Assembly (NCBI RefSeq): GCF_000331105.1
Contig: NC_020054.1
Span: 2,921,451 to 2,985,450, forward strand
Direction: 5' to 3'
Origin: Fibrella aestuarina BUZ 2
GTDB taxonomy: Bacteria > Bacteroidota > Bacteroidia > Cytophagales > Spirosomataceae
DNA length: 64,000 bases
Position 1 is the first letter of the stretch; each line of letters starts with the position of its first letter. The notes beneath the pieces are model-generated. The model made no database searches. It worked only from the letters and a program-made list of their open reading frames with translations, and was not told where the DNA came from. Shown piece after piece: positions 9,756 through 17,905 of this stretch. Both the position numbers and the translations under genes were made by a program.

Positions 9756-10046
9756 GACTATTCGTAGAAATAATAGCAGCGAAAATAACTGAAATTCTTG
9801 ATTTTAACGGCTATAGCGTCGGGTTTGCCTGCACTGTAGCTGCATAGCCGAACCGGGTGGTTTTACGTAGTGTGATTTGTCGCATTTCAACGCAAAAAAA
9901 GTACTAGGGTGTCGTCACTTTTTTGCATTATGACGCTGCCTTTATGCAGCGCTATACAAGGCTGAACCTGAGGCGTCAGCGGGGGAGGCTGAATGCGTTC
10001 AGGGGTACGTTGCAACGTACCTGAGTCGTGGGCGTTGTTTAGGCAG
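9756..10046. other. Structured intergenic region between NUDIX regulator and sigma factor
   Basis: Contains a 6-bp stem (CGCTGC/GCAGCG, 9935-9952), a longer bulged hairpin (CCTGA...TCAGC with GCTGA...TCAGG, about 9967-10003) and, at 10004-10021, the perfect 18-bp palindrome GGTACGTTGCAACGTACC. These follow the 3' end of the NUDIX regulator gene on the minus strand and precede the sigma gene, so one or more may act in termination or as a binding site. No reading frame is convincing. Confidence 0.5.
10004..10021. repeat. Perfect 18-bp palindrome GGTACGTTGCAACGTACC
   Basis: Two head-to-head copies of GGTACGT, a word that recurs all over this window, form a perfect palindrome 26 bp past the stop codon of the NUDIX regulator. 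It could be a regulator site, part of a terminator structure, or a chance pairing of the frequent word. Confidence 0.6.
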
Positions 10047-10757
10047 CTAGGAGAGGGTGAGTTCAGTGAATTCGGGCAGGAAAGACTGGTAGCCGGTCAG
10101 GTAATCGTGGTACTTCTGTTCATTCAGGCGATAGAGCTGCCCCTTTTTGGTAACGGACGACGGGTCCTTCTCCCCTGTACCCAGTAAGAGTTCAGTCGAT
10201 AGGATACGCCGACTGAAATTGCGCCGGTCGAGCTTTACGTTGTAGATGGCTTCGTAGAGCTTCTGCAACTGAGGAACCGTGAACTTCTCGGGTAGCAACT
10301 CGAACCCGACCGGATACAACGCCGCCTTGTAGCGCAGTTGCCGCAGGGCCGCCTCAACCATCTGATCGTGGTCAAAAATGAGTTCGGGCCGGTTAGCCAG
10401 GTCAATCCAGGAGGCATTGTGGGCTCTGAGGGCGGCCGGATCCTGATCGTCGATATTGACCAGTGAGTAATAAACAACAGACAAGGTGCGCTCGACCGGG
10501 TCGCGGTTAACGGCGCCAAAGGCCTGAAGCTGCTCCAGGTAGTTGGTGTGCAGCCCGGTCAGGGTAAACAGGATGCGGGTAGCGGCATCGTGGAGGTCTT
10601 CGTTCTTGTTGAGGAACCCACCCATCAGCGACCACCGACCAAATTCGGGTTCAAAATTCCGCTTGATGAGCAGCAACTTCAGGGTCTCACCATCAAAACC
10701 GAAGATAATACAGTCCAAAGCAACCAGGATGCGACTACTGTGGTAATAAGCTTCCAT
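10047..10757 (-). CDS. NUDIX-domain transcriptional regulator (NrtR/AraR-like)
   Basis: Protein of 236 residues with an N-terminal NUDIX fold (about 10-140; ALDCIIFGFDGETLKLLLIKR, GRWSLMGGFLNKNEDLHDAA) and a C-terminal winged helix (about 155-225; FTVPQLQKLYEAIYNVKLDRRNFSRRIL). The NUDIX box, normally GX5EX7REUXEEXGU, reads R-I-L-F-T-L-T-G-L in its catalytic half: the metal-binding glutamates are lost, so it should bind a ligand rather than hydrolyse it. Members of this family in Bacteroidota (AraR type) are sugar-responsive regulators; that is family knowledge, and its ligand here is unknown. A promoter with a TGTGT/ACACA inverted repeat over its -7 box lies just upstream, suggesting autoregulation. 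Confidence 0.88.
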   Translation of the reverse strand: MEAYYHSSRILVALDCIIFGFDGETLKLLLIKRNFEPEFGRWSLMGGFLNKNEDLHDAATRILFTLTGLHTNYLEQLQAFGAVNRDPVERTLSVVYYSLVNIDDQDPAALRAHNASWIDLANRPELIFDHDQMVEAALRQLRYKAALYPVGFELLPEKFTVPQLQKLYEAIYNVKLDRRNFSRRILSTELLLGTGEKDPSSVTKKGQLYRLNEQKYHDYLTGYQSFLPEFTELTLS

Positions 10758-10804
10758 AAGCCTTCTAAGCGTTCACTACCGCCTCAACGAGCAGAAATAT
10801 GTGT

Positions 10805-10835
10805 CAAACATACACAATTAAAAAGATATGGCAAA
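10805..10835 (-). promoter_or_regulatory. TTTG-N19-TATGTTTG promoter of the NUDIX regulator, with inverted repeat
   Basis: On the minus strand TTTG (10835-10832) is 19 bp before TATGTTTG (10812-10805), an exact match to the Bacteroidota housekeeping promoter (TTTG, 17-23 bp, TAnnTTTG). Transcription would start about 40 nt before the ATG at 10757. The inverted repeat TGTGT-N7-ACACA (10800-10816) covers the -7 box and is a candidate operator. Confidence 0.78.
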
Positions 10836-11044
10836 ACCAGCAATAAATTTCATTTTTTAGGGCGATGGCTTGCGTTGGCAACAACTGGTAAAGTCTTGCT
10901 AGTGAGGATAGAAGGTGCCCGTTTGCCCACGCAGGCCCGGCTGGCGGAGCCGCTGGCTGACAATGGGTTTACCGCTGCCTTAACCGGTTGCGTTGACGTC
11001 TGCCGATGGCCAAAGACTTAATCGTAAGGTAACAACACGGTAAT

Positions 11045-11073
11045 CTTGACGTGATACTGCCCCGCTAGTTTTG
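11045..11073 (+). promoter_or_regulatory. Promoter of the second sigma/FecR/SusCD operon
   Basis: CTTG (11045-11048), 17 bp, then TAGTTTTG (11066-11073), a good fit to TTTG-N17..23-TAnnTTTG. The predicted start lies about 20 nt before the ATG of the sigma gene at 11100. Confidence 0.65.
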
Positions 11074-11099
11074 CCGCTCCATTAGGTTACCCAGCGGTT

Positions 11100-11690
11100 A
11101 TGAAAAGGGAATTTCTTCCGACAGACGTCAACCTGATCGTTGCTATTCAGTCGGGCGACACGGCGGCTTTTCAGACGCTCTACCGAACATACTGGCGTCC
11201 GCTGTTCAACTTTGCCTGCCAGGCCACACGCGATGTCGACGAGGCCAAAGACCTGCTTCAGGACCTTTTTGCTGACATCTGGCAGAATCGGGCCACCATC
11301 CGGGCCGATACATTCTCGTCGGCTTATCTCTACGCGACCCTGCGCCACAAACTGCTTGATCGAATCCGGAGAGGGTCGGTGCGCTTCGAGTACGCGCAGC
11401 ACATTGCCGCCACCACCAACGACGCAGACCATTCGACCGAGGCCACCATACTGGCCAGCGATTTTTCGGAGCGTCTTCAGCACGAACTGAACGAACTACC
11501 CGACCGGTGCCGACTCATTTTCCAGTTGAGCCGGTTCGACGATCAATCGGTTGACGAGATTGCCAGCCACCTTAGCCTGTCTCCGCAGACCGTCAAAAAC
11601 CAACTGACCACCGCACTACGTCGGTTGCGCACCGGCCTTTACGAATACGCTACGTTTGTGAGCCTGTTGATAGTCAGCGCGTTGGCTTGA
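11100..11690 (+). CDS. ECF-type RNA polymerase sigma-70 factor
   Basis: Sigma factor of 196 residues. Region 2 reads AFQTLYRTYWRPLFNFACQA with DEAKDLLQDLFADIWQNRATI, and region 4 reads LPDRCRLIFQLSRFDDQSV followed by DEIASHLSLSPQTVKNQLTTAL. The ending (YATFVSLLIVSALA) is hydrophobic, common in FecR-paired sigma factors of Bacteroidota. It opens the operon sigma - FecR - SusC - SusD - phosphoesterase, and has its own housekeeping-type promoter just upstream. It is only distantly similar to the sigma gene at 9177-9755 and to the pair at 48984 and 61947. Confidence 0.95.
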   Translation: MKREFLPTDVNLIVAIQSGDTAAFQTLYRTYWRPLFNFACQATRDVDEAKDLLQDLFADIWQNRATIRADTFSSAYLYATLRHKLLDRIRRGSVRFEYAQHIAATTNDADHSTEATILASDFSERLQHELNELPDRCRLIFQLSRFDDQSVDEIASHLSLSPQTVKNQLTTALRRLRTGLYEYATFVSLLIVSALA

Positions 11691-11795
11691 ATGTTTCTTT
11701 TTTTTGAAAAAGTTTTGTGTTCGGCATAGTACCAATCGGTCGTTGGTGCGAATACCAGTCAGACAAGGCCCGGAAGGTCTGGTCGTGACGAACGA

Positions 11796-12833
11796 ATGAA
11801 CCAACAGGAGCGAGAGGCGCACCTCCGCGCGTACTTGAGTGGAAAAGAGACTGCCGACGGCAAAGCCCTGTTCGACAAATGGGCCGATCGGCTCATGCAG
11901 GATCAGCTCTTTCTCGATTCACTGAGTCCTGAACAGCTCAGTCGGTTCGAGGCCGAGATCTGGTCGGGGATCACCCAACGGACCGGCATCAGCAACGAGC
12001 CGCTGGCAGCCCCTGCTCCGTTCAGCCGTCAGCCTGCCGACGACCAGCCACTGCGCGCCCTCGGCCCGCGCTTTTCGTACCGTTACGGCATGGCGGCAGC
12101 GGTTGTCTTGCTGCTACTGGCTGGGTACGTGCTGTGGTGGATGGCAGGGGCCGAGAACCATCGGTCAGACATCGCTTACCGAACTGTATCGGTTCCTGTT
12201 GGTGGGCGAATGATGGTCACCCTGGCCGATGGCTCGCGGATTACGCTCAACGCTAAAAGTACGCTGCGGTACCCTGAACGGCTGACGGGCTCAACCCGGC
12301 AGGTGTTCCTGACAGGTGAGGGTTTCTTTGAGGTAACGCCCGATCCCGCTCATCCCTTCATCGTAACAACCCGCACACTCACGACGACGGTAAAGGGCAC
12401 TTCGTTTAACGTGAATGCCTACGCCGACGACCCCACCGCCGAAGTGACGGTGGTCACCGGGAAAGTAGCCGTGGCGCCGAGCAAAGGCAGGCACAGAGCC
12501 CGGCTGCTGACACCGGGGCAGGCGGTGGCTTACCGGGCCGATATCGATGTATTCACACCGACTGTGCCGATCCGCCCAACTGATGCAACCGCCTGGCAAC
12601 GGGGCACCCTGCTTTTCCAACGTACCCCGCTCAGCGCTGTTGTTCGACAGTTGGAGCGGCAGTTCGACGTGCATATACGGCTGGAAAACAACCAATTGGC
12701 CCGTTGTACGCTTGTCGGTGAGTTTGGCCGCCTGCCGCTCGCCGATATACTGACCGCCTTGTGTCAATCAATCGGAGCAACCTACAACATGAACGGAACG
12801 GAGATCCGGATTCGCGGCAACGGGTGCCGATGA
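11796..12833 (+). CDS. FecR-family anti-sigma factor
   Basis: Anti-sigma factor of 345 residues. A cytoplasmic N-terminal part (REAHLRAYLSGKETADGKALF) is followed by one transmembrane segment around residues 100-118 (AAAVVLLLLAGYVLWWM), the FecR domain (VTLADGSRITLNAKSTLRYP, VFLTGEGFFEVTPDPAHPF, TVKGTSFNVNAYADDPTAEV) and a C-terminal STN-like domain (PLSAVVRQLERQFDVHIRL; CTLVGEFGRLPLADILTAL). It should control the sigma factor encoded upstream and read the STN domain of the SusC encoded downstream. Confidence 0.94.
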   Translation: MNQQEREAHLRAYLSGKETADGKALFDKWADRLMQDQLFLDSLSPEQLSRFEAEIWSGITQRTGISNEPLAAPAPFSRQPADDQPLRALGPRFSYRYGMAAAVVLLLLAGYVLWWMAGAENHRSDIAYRTVSVPVGGRMMVTLADGSRITLNAKSTLRYPERLTGSTRQVFLTGEGFFEVTPDPAHPFIVTTRTLTTTVKGTSFNVNAYADDPTAEVTVVTGKVAVAPSKGRHRARLLTPGQAVAYRADIDVFTPTVPIRPTDATAWQRGTLLFQRTPLSAVVRQLERQFDVHIRLENNQLARCTLVGEFGRLPLADILTALCQSIGATYNMNGTEIRIRGNGCR

Positions 12834-12978
12834 GCGCTCCGCCATAAAAAAGGCCAGATGTGGTACCAGCACACCTGACCCCAAAGAAAACAATCCTCAG
12901 ACAAAGCATACCCCGGCGATGTGAAGCCCGGCGGGGTACGTAGTTGACCATTTTCTTCTTTTTACTCCTCGCAAACCT

Positions 12979-15900
12979 ATGCAAAATTTCGTGCGTACTA
13001 GCGGCCGGCCCCAACGAATCCGGCACGGTGCGTCTCTCGTTCTGCTCTGCCTGCTCGCCACCCTGACGTTGGCAGGCCACTGCTTCGGCCAGCAAACGCT
13101 GCAAACCCGCGTATCACTATCCGCGCAAAACAGCCGCCTTGACGACGTGCTGACGCAACTCGGCACGCAAGCGCAACTCCGCTTTGTGTATTCAGGCAAC
13201 ACGATTGCGGCCGACGACCGGGTGTCGCTTTCGGTTCAGAACCAGCCGCTGAACCAGGTGCTCGATCGCCTGCTGAGCCCCCGCAAACTGGCCTATGCGC
13301 TCGTCGGGCAAAATCAAGTTGTCATCCGGCAGGCTGAGGAACGTACCCAACGCCCGGCCGCTACCGTGACCGGCCGGGTCACCGACGCCAAAACCGGCGA
13401 CGGGATTCCGGGGGTGAACGTGCTGGTGCGGGGTACCCAGCAAGGGACAACGACCGACGTGGACGGCCGGTATTCGCTCAACGTACCCAGCGACCGCAGC
13501 GAACTCAGTTTCTCGTTTGTGGGCTACCTCCCGCAGACCATCCCGATTGGCAACCGCTCGACGATCAACGTGCTGCTGGCCGAAGATGCGCGCAGCCTGA
13601 ACGAAGTGGTCGTAACGGCCCTGGGCATCAAACGGGAAGAAAAAGCGTTGGGCTATGCCACGCAGAAACTCGACGGCAATGCTGTGACCGACGCGCCCGC
13701 TAACAGCGTGGTCAATGCGCTATCGGGGAAAGTGGCGGGCCTGAACCTGACTAAAACCGACGGGCCGATGGGCAGCAGCCGCGTGACGCTGCGGGGCGAA
13801 AGTATTCTGGACCTAAACTCGCCGGGTGCCCTGATCGTGGTGGATGGCGAGCCCATCAGCACGGGGTTTCAGGGGGTAGGCCACGGCGCGTATCTGGGCG
13901 GCGACTCGCCCGTTGACTTTGGCAGCGCCCTGACCGACATCGACCCGAACAACATCGAATCGATCAACGTGCTGAAGGGACCGGCCGCCTCGGCCCTCTA
14001 TGGCTCGCGGGCGGGTAGCGGGGCCATCATCATCACCACCAAAAGCGGCAAACGCGACCAGAAAGGCATCGGCGTGACGCTGAATTCGTACATCAGCGTC
14101 GACGATGTGAACCGCTGGCCTGATTACCAGTATGAATATGGACAAGGAACCGCCGGGCAGAACTACTATTCGTACGGGACGACCGCCGATGGCCCCGGCA
14201 CGCATAACACCAGCTCGGCCTGGGGACCACGCTTCGACGGGCAGTCGTTTTTCCAATACGACTCACCCCGCGATGCCAACGGACTACCCACGGCCCGCAC
14301 ACCCTGGGTGCCCTACAAGGACAACCGCAAAGACTTTTTCCGGAAAGGTATCACGCTGAACAACAACATCTCGATCAGCAACAACGGCGACAAAGGCACG
14401 ACCCGCCTTAGCCTGTCGCACCTGAAAAACGACTGGATTCTGCCGAATACGGGCTATCAGCGCATCAGCGTTGGCTTCTCCAACCAGTCGCAGATTTCGA
14501 CGAACCTGTCGACCAACGTCAAGCTGAATTACTACAACAAGTTCAGCGACAACCTGCCCACGACCGGCTACAACAACCAGTCGATCATGTACTTCCTGGC
14601 CTTCCAGAATCCGAACATCAATCTGGACTGGTACAAGCCTTACTGGGTGCCGGGTCGTGAGGGGATCGAGCAGAGCCACCCGTTCAGTTCACTCATCGAC
14701 AACCCGTACCTGATCGTGAACGAGATGCTGAACAAATCGAATCGGCACAACATCACGGGCAATGTATCGGCTACGTATACCCTTCTGAAAGGACTGGATC
14801 TGACCCTGCACGGCGGCCTCGACGCGGGCTACGAGTTCCGCTCGCAACAGCGGCCCATGAACACCCAGAAGTTTCAGGCGGGGATGTACCGGCAGCAGAA
14901 CGTATTTAACGTCGAGACGAACACCGATTTCCTGCTGCGCTACCAGCTAAAACCTAGCGCCGATTTTCAGGTAACGGCCAACGCGGGCGGCAACGTGCTG
15001 ATTCAGTCGCAGAAATTCACGAACCAACTGGCCGACCGGCTGGTGATTCCGGGCGTGTATAACCTGGCCAACAGTGAGCAACTGCCCCTTACCCGTAGCG
15101 ACCGGGCCGACAAGCAGATCAACAGCCTGTATGGCTTCGTCAACCTGGCCTATAAGAACGTGGCCTTCTTCGACATCACGGGCCGGAACGACTGGAGCAG
15201 CACGCTACCCCGCCAGAACAATTCATTTTTCTACCCGTCTACCACGCTCAGCCTGATCGTGTCGGATATCGTGAAGCTGCCAAGTTGGGTGAGTTATGCC
15301 AAGGTACGTGGGGCCTACGCCAGCGTGGGCTACGATGCCCGGCTGGGTACGTATAACCTCGAAAAAGTGTACGAACCGGGCGTGTTTCCGGGCGAACTGG
15401 AAAATCCGAACATCATCGCCAACCCCAACCTGCGCCCGCAACGCAACAACTCGTGGGAGGCCGGGACCGAGTGGCGGCTGTTCAAGAACCGACTCTCTTT
15501 CGATCTGACGGTGTATCGCCAGCTCACCATCGACCAGATTCTGTATGCCCCCGTCGAATACGCCTCGGGCTACAACTCATCGCTTATCAACATGGGCCGG
15601 GTCGTGAACCGGGGGATCGAGCTGACCCTGACCGGAAGCCCCATCAAGAACGCGCGGGGGTTCAACTGGGACGCCACGCTGAACTGGGCCATGAACCGCA
15701 ACATGGTTGAAGAACTGAACAACGGTACCGGCAGTGTGGTGCTGGCCCGCTACGTCGGCAGCCGTGTCACGCTGGAAGCCCGCGAAGGGCGACCCCTGGG
15801 TGAACTCTACGGGTTGGGTTTCAAGCGGTCGCCGGATGGGCAGATTGTCTATGACAAAACCGGCTACCCCTTGCTGACCGACCAGTTCATCAACCTGGGC

Positions 15901-16446
15901 ACTGCCACGCCCAAATGGCGCGGTGGCCTGGCCAATACGTTCCGGTATCGGGGCCTGAGCCTGTCGGTGCTGATCGATCATCAGCAGGGTGGTCGGGTGT
16001 ATTCGCTGACCAATTCAGTACTGGGCGAGCAGGGTAAAATCACCGCCACGCTACCGGGCCGCTACGATGGGCTAATCGGGCCGGGCGTGACCCAGAACGC
16101 CGACGGCACCTACGTACCCAACACCACAAAAGCCGCCAACATCGTTACGTACTACAGCCGCCTCTATGGCCGCGACAACGTAGAGGCCAACACCTTCGAC
16201 GCCACCTTCACCAAACTGCGCGAAGTGCGGCTTGCCTATACGCTGCCCCCGTCGGTGCTGGGCAAAACGTTCCTGCGCGGCGCCACCATCGGTATCTACG
16301 GCCGTGACCTCTACAACTGGACCAAATTCCCCGGCTTCGATCCCGAAACCTCGACACTCGACAACTCAACCATTACGCCCGGTCTGGAAATCGCGCAGTT
16401 CCCGTCGACTCGTACCATGGGTGCCAATCTGACCGTATCGTTCTAG
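12979..16446 (+). CDS. SusC/RagA-family TonB-linked transporter with STN domain
   Basis: Outer-membrane transporter of 1155 residues with a signal peptide ending near HCFGQQ (about 38), STN domain (about 42-118; TRVSLSAQNSRLDDVLTQL, RVSLSVQNQPLNQVLDRLL), carboxypeptidase-regulatory-like domain (about 127-215; VTGRVTDAKTGDGIPGVNVLV), plug (NEVVVTALGIKREEKALGYA; PGALIVVDGEPISTGFQG; SINVLKGPAASALYGSRAGSGAIIITTKSG) and barrel ending in GANLTVSF. The plug sequence with ALGIKREEKALGY is the SusC subtype usually found with SusD-like_2 partners, which is what follows here. The neighbouring exported phosphoesterase hints at a phosphorylated substrate. Confidence 0.95.
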   Translation: MQNFVRTSGRPQRIRHGASLVLLCLLATLTLAGHCFGQQTLQTRVSLSAQNSRLDDVLTQLGTQAQLRFVYSGNTIAADDRVSLSVQNQPLNQVLDRLLSPRKLAYALVGQNQVVIRQAEERTQRPAATVTGRVTDAKTGDGIPGVNVLVRGTQQGTTTDVDGRYSLNVPSDRSELSFSFVGYLPQTIPIGNRSTINVLLAEDARSLNEVVVTALGIKREEKALGYATQKLDGNAVTDAPANSVVNALSGKVAGLNLTKTDGPMGSSRVTLRGESILDLNSPGALIVVDGEPISTGFQGVGHGAYLGGDSPVDFGSALTDIDPNNIESINVLKGPAASALYGSRAGSGAIIITTKSGKRDQKGIGVTLNSYISVDDVNRWPDYQYEYGQGTAGQNYYSYGTTADGPGTHNTSSAWGPRFDGQSFFQYDSPRDANGLPTARTPWVPYKDNRKDFFRKGITLNNNISISNNGDKGTTRLSLSHLKNDWILPNTGYQRISVGFSNQSQISTNLSTNVKLNYYNKFSDNLPTTGYNNQSIMYFLAFQNPNINLDWYKPYWVPGREGIEQSHPFSSLIDNPYLIVNEMLNKSNRHNITGNVSATYTLLKGLDLTLHGGLDAGYEFRSQQRPMNTQKFQAGMYRQQNVFNVETNTDFLLRYQLKPSADFQVTANAGGNVLIQSQKFTNQLADRLVIPGVYNLANSEQLPLTRSDRADKQINSLYGFVNLAYKNVAFFDITGRNDWSSTLPRQNNSFFYPSTTLSLIVSDIVKLPSWVSYAKVRGAYASVGYDARLGTYNLEKVYEPGVFPGELENPNIIANPNLRPQRNNSWEAGTEWRLFKNRLSFDLTVYRQLTIDQILYAPVEYASGYNSSLINMGRVVNRGIELTLTGSPIKNARGFNWDATLNWAMNRNMVEELNNGTGSVVLARYVGSRVTLEAREGRPLGELYGLGFKRSPDGQIVYDKTGYPLLTDQFINLGTATPKWRGGLANTFRYRGLSLSVLIDHQQGGRVYSLTNSVLGEQGKITATLPGRYDGLIGPGVTQNADGTYVPNTTKAANIVTYYSRLYGRDNVEANTFDATFTKLREVRLAYTLPPSVLGKTFLRGATIGIYGRDLYNWTKFPGFDPETSTLDNSTITPGLEIAQFPSTRTMGANLTVSF

Positions 16447-16464
16447 GCTATTTCGCCATTGATC

Positions 16465-17898
16465 ATGAAAATAAACAAACTACTGGTAGTGAGCGCCTGC
16501 CTGCTGATGGCACTCGGGTGCACCCAATCGATGGATGACCTGCTGCACGACCCGGAAGCCGTAACGACGGCCACCTCGGGCAGCTTTCTGAACACGGCCA
16601 TCCTTAACGGCGTCAACGTAGGGCTGAGCCGCAGCCACCGCCTCAACCACGAACTGATGCAGGTGACGGTCTCACTGACCGATGGACAGTTTCACCGCTA
16701 CGTGCTGATTCCCAGCGAGTCGGATTACCTCTGGAACAACTACTACCTCACGCTCACCAACGTGCAGGATATGTACGACCGTGCCCGGGCGACAAACAAC
16801 CGCAACCACATGGCGGTGGCCATGACGGTGCGGGCCTGGCTCTTTCAAAACCTGACCGACACCTACGGCGATGTGCCTTATTTCCAGGCCCTAAAAGGCT
16901 ACCCCGAGTACCAGATCACGCCGAAGTTCGATCCGCAGGCGCAGATTTACGCCGATCTGGTGGCGAAGCTCGACACGGCCAACGCGCTCTACGACATCAC
17001 GAAACCGTTTTCGCCCGGCACCGACGCCCTCTTTGCGGCCGAGCAGAGCACGACCAACATGGCCAAGTGGAAGCGGTTCACCAACTCACTGCGGCTGCGG
17101 CTGCTGATGCGAGGTGAGGCCAAATCGCCCGAGTTTCAGCAACAGATCCGGACCATGCTGGCCGACCCGACCCGGTATCCGCTGATGACGGCTGTCGACC
17201 AGAGTGCCGCTCTGAAATTTACGGCCGTTACGCCCCTGCTCAATCCCTTCGCCGACGACCGTGACTATGACTTCAACGGCTCAAATGCCTTCGCTGAGTA
17301 TTTCATCAATACCCTCAACAGCTGGCAGGACCCGCGCCTGGCCGTCTGGGCAACGAGCGTGAGCGGCAAGTTTGTGGGCGTACCGAGTGGCTATTCGCTG
17401 GGTGATTCGCCGAAGGTGAGTGCCATCGCGTCGTCGCGGCTCAACAAGACGCTGAAAACGTCGCCGCTGCTGGGCACCATCATGCAATACGCCGAAACCG
17501 AGTTTCTGCTGGCCGAAGCCGCCCTGAAAGGCTACTCGTCGGATTCACCGAAAGACCACTACGAAAAAGGCATCCGGGCGTCGATGGCCTACTGGGGTGC
17601 GACCATGCCGACCGATTTCCTGACGCGTAAGGGTGTCGCCTACAGCGGCACGCTGGAACAGCTCATCACGCAGAAGTACATCAGCCTGTTTTTTACCGAA
17701 ATGCAACAGTGGGCCGAATACCGCCGGACGGGCTTCCCGGTGCTTCCCAAGGGCCCCGGCCTCGAGAACAACGGCCAGCTACCAATGCGCCTGACGTACC
17801 CGCTGTCGGTACAATCGCTCAACAAACAAAGCTACGACGAGGCCACTGCCCGGATCGGGGGCGACAACATCAACGCCAAAATCTGGTGGGCCAAGTAA
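16465..17898 (+). CDS. SusD/RagB-like (SusD_2 type) outer membrane lipoprotein
   Basis: Surface lipoprotein of 477 residues counted from the ATG at 16465, which gives a tidy lipoprotein signal (MKINKLLVVSACLLMALGC, lipid cysteine at residue 19). An in-frame TTG six bases earlier is less likely. Family features include the helical stretch AVAMTVRAWLFQNLTDTYGDVPYFQAL, KRFTNSLRLRLLMR, and ETEFLLAEAALKGY near the C-terminal third. It begins 18 bp after SusC, so the pair is surely co-transcribed and forms the substrate-binding lid. Confidence 0.93.
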   Translation: MKINKLLVVSACLLMALGCTQSMDDLLHDPEAVTTATSGSFLNTAILNGVNVGLSRSHRLNHELMQVTVSLTDGQFHRYVLIPSESDYLWNNYYLTLTNVQDMYDRARATNNRNHMAVAMTVRAWLFQNLTDTYGDVPYFQALKGYPEYQITPKFDPQAQIYADLVAKLDTANALYDITKPFSPGTDALFAAEQSTTNMAKWKRFTNSLRLRLLMRGEAKSPEFQQQIRTMLADPTRYPLMTAVDQSAALKFTAVTPLLNPFADDRDYDFNGSNAFAEYFINTLNSWQDPRLAVWATSVSGKFVGVPSGYSLGDSPKVSAIASSRLNKTLKTSPLLGTIMQYAETEFLLAEAALKGYSSDSPKDHYEKGIRASMAYWGATMPTDFLTRKGVAYSGTLEQLITQKYISLFFTEMQQWAEYRRTGFPVLPKGPGLENNGQLPMRLTYPLSVQSLNKQSYDEATARIGGDNINAKIWWAK

Positions 17899-17905
17899 TA
17901 AAACC

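Larger units (their letters stand above)
10758..11099. other. Divergent intergenic region with two Bacteroidota-type promoters
   Basis: A 342-bp gap between the minus-strand NUDIX regulator and the plus-strand sigma gene. It contains a promoter for each (10805-10835 minus; 11045-11073 plus). Between them is GC-rich sequence without a convincing reading frame; a 157-codon open frame through here overlaps the regulator gene and looks like a shadow. Confidence 0.7.
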
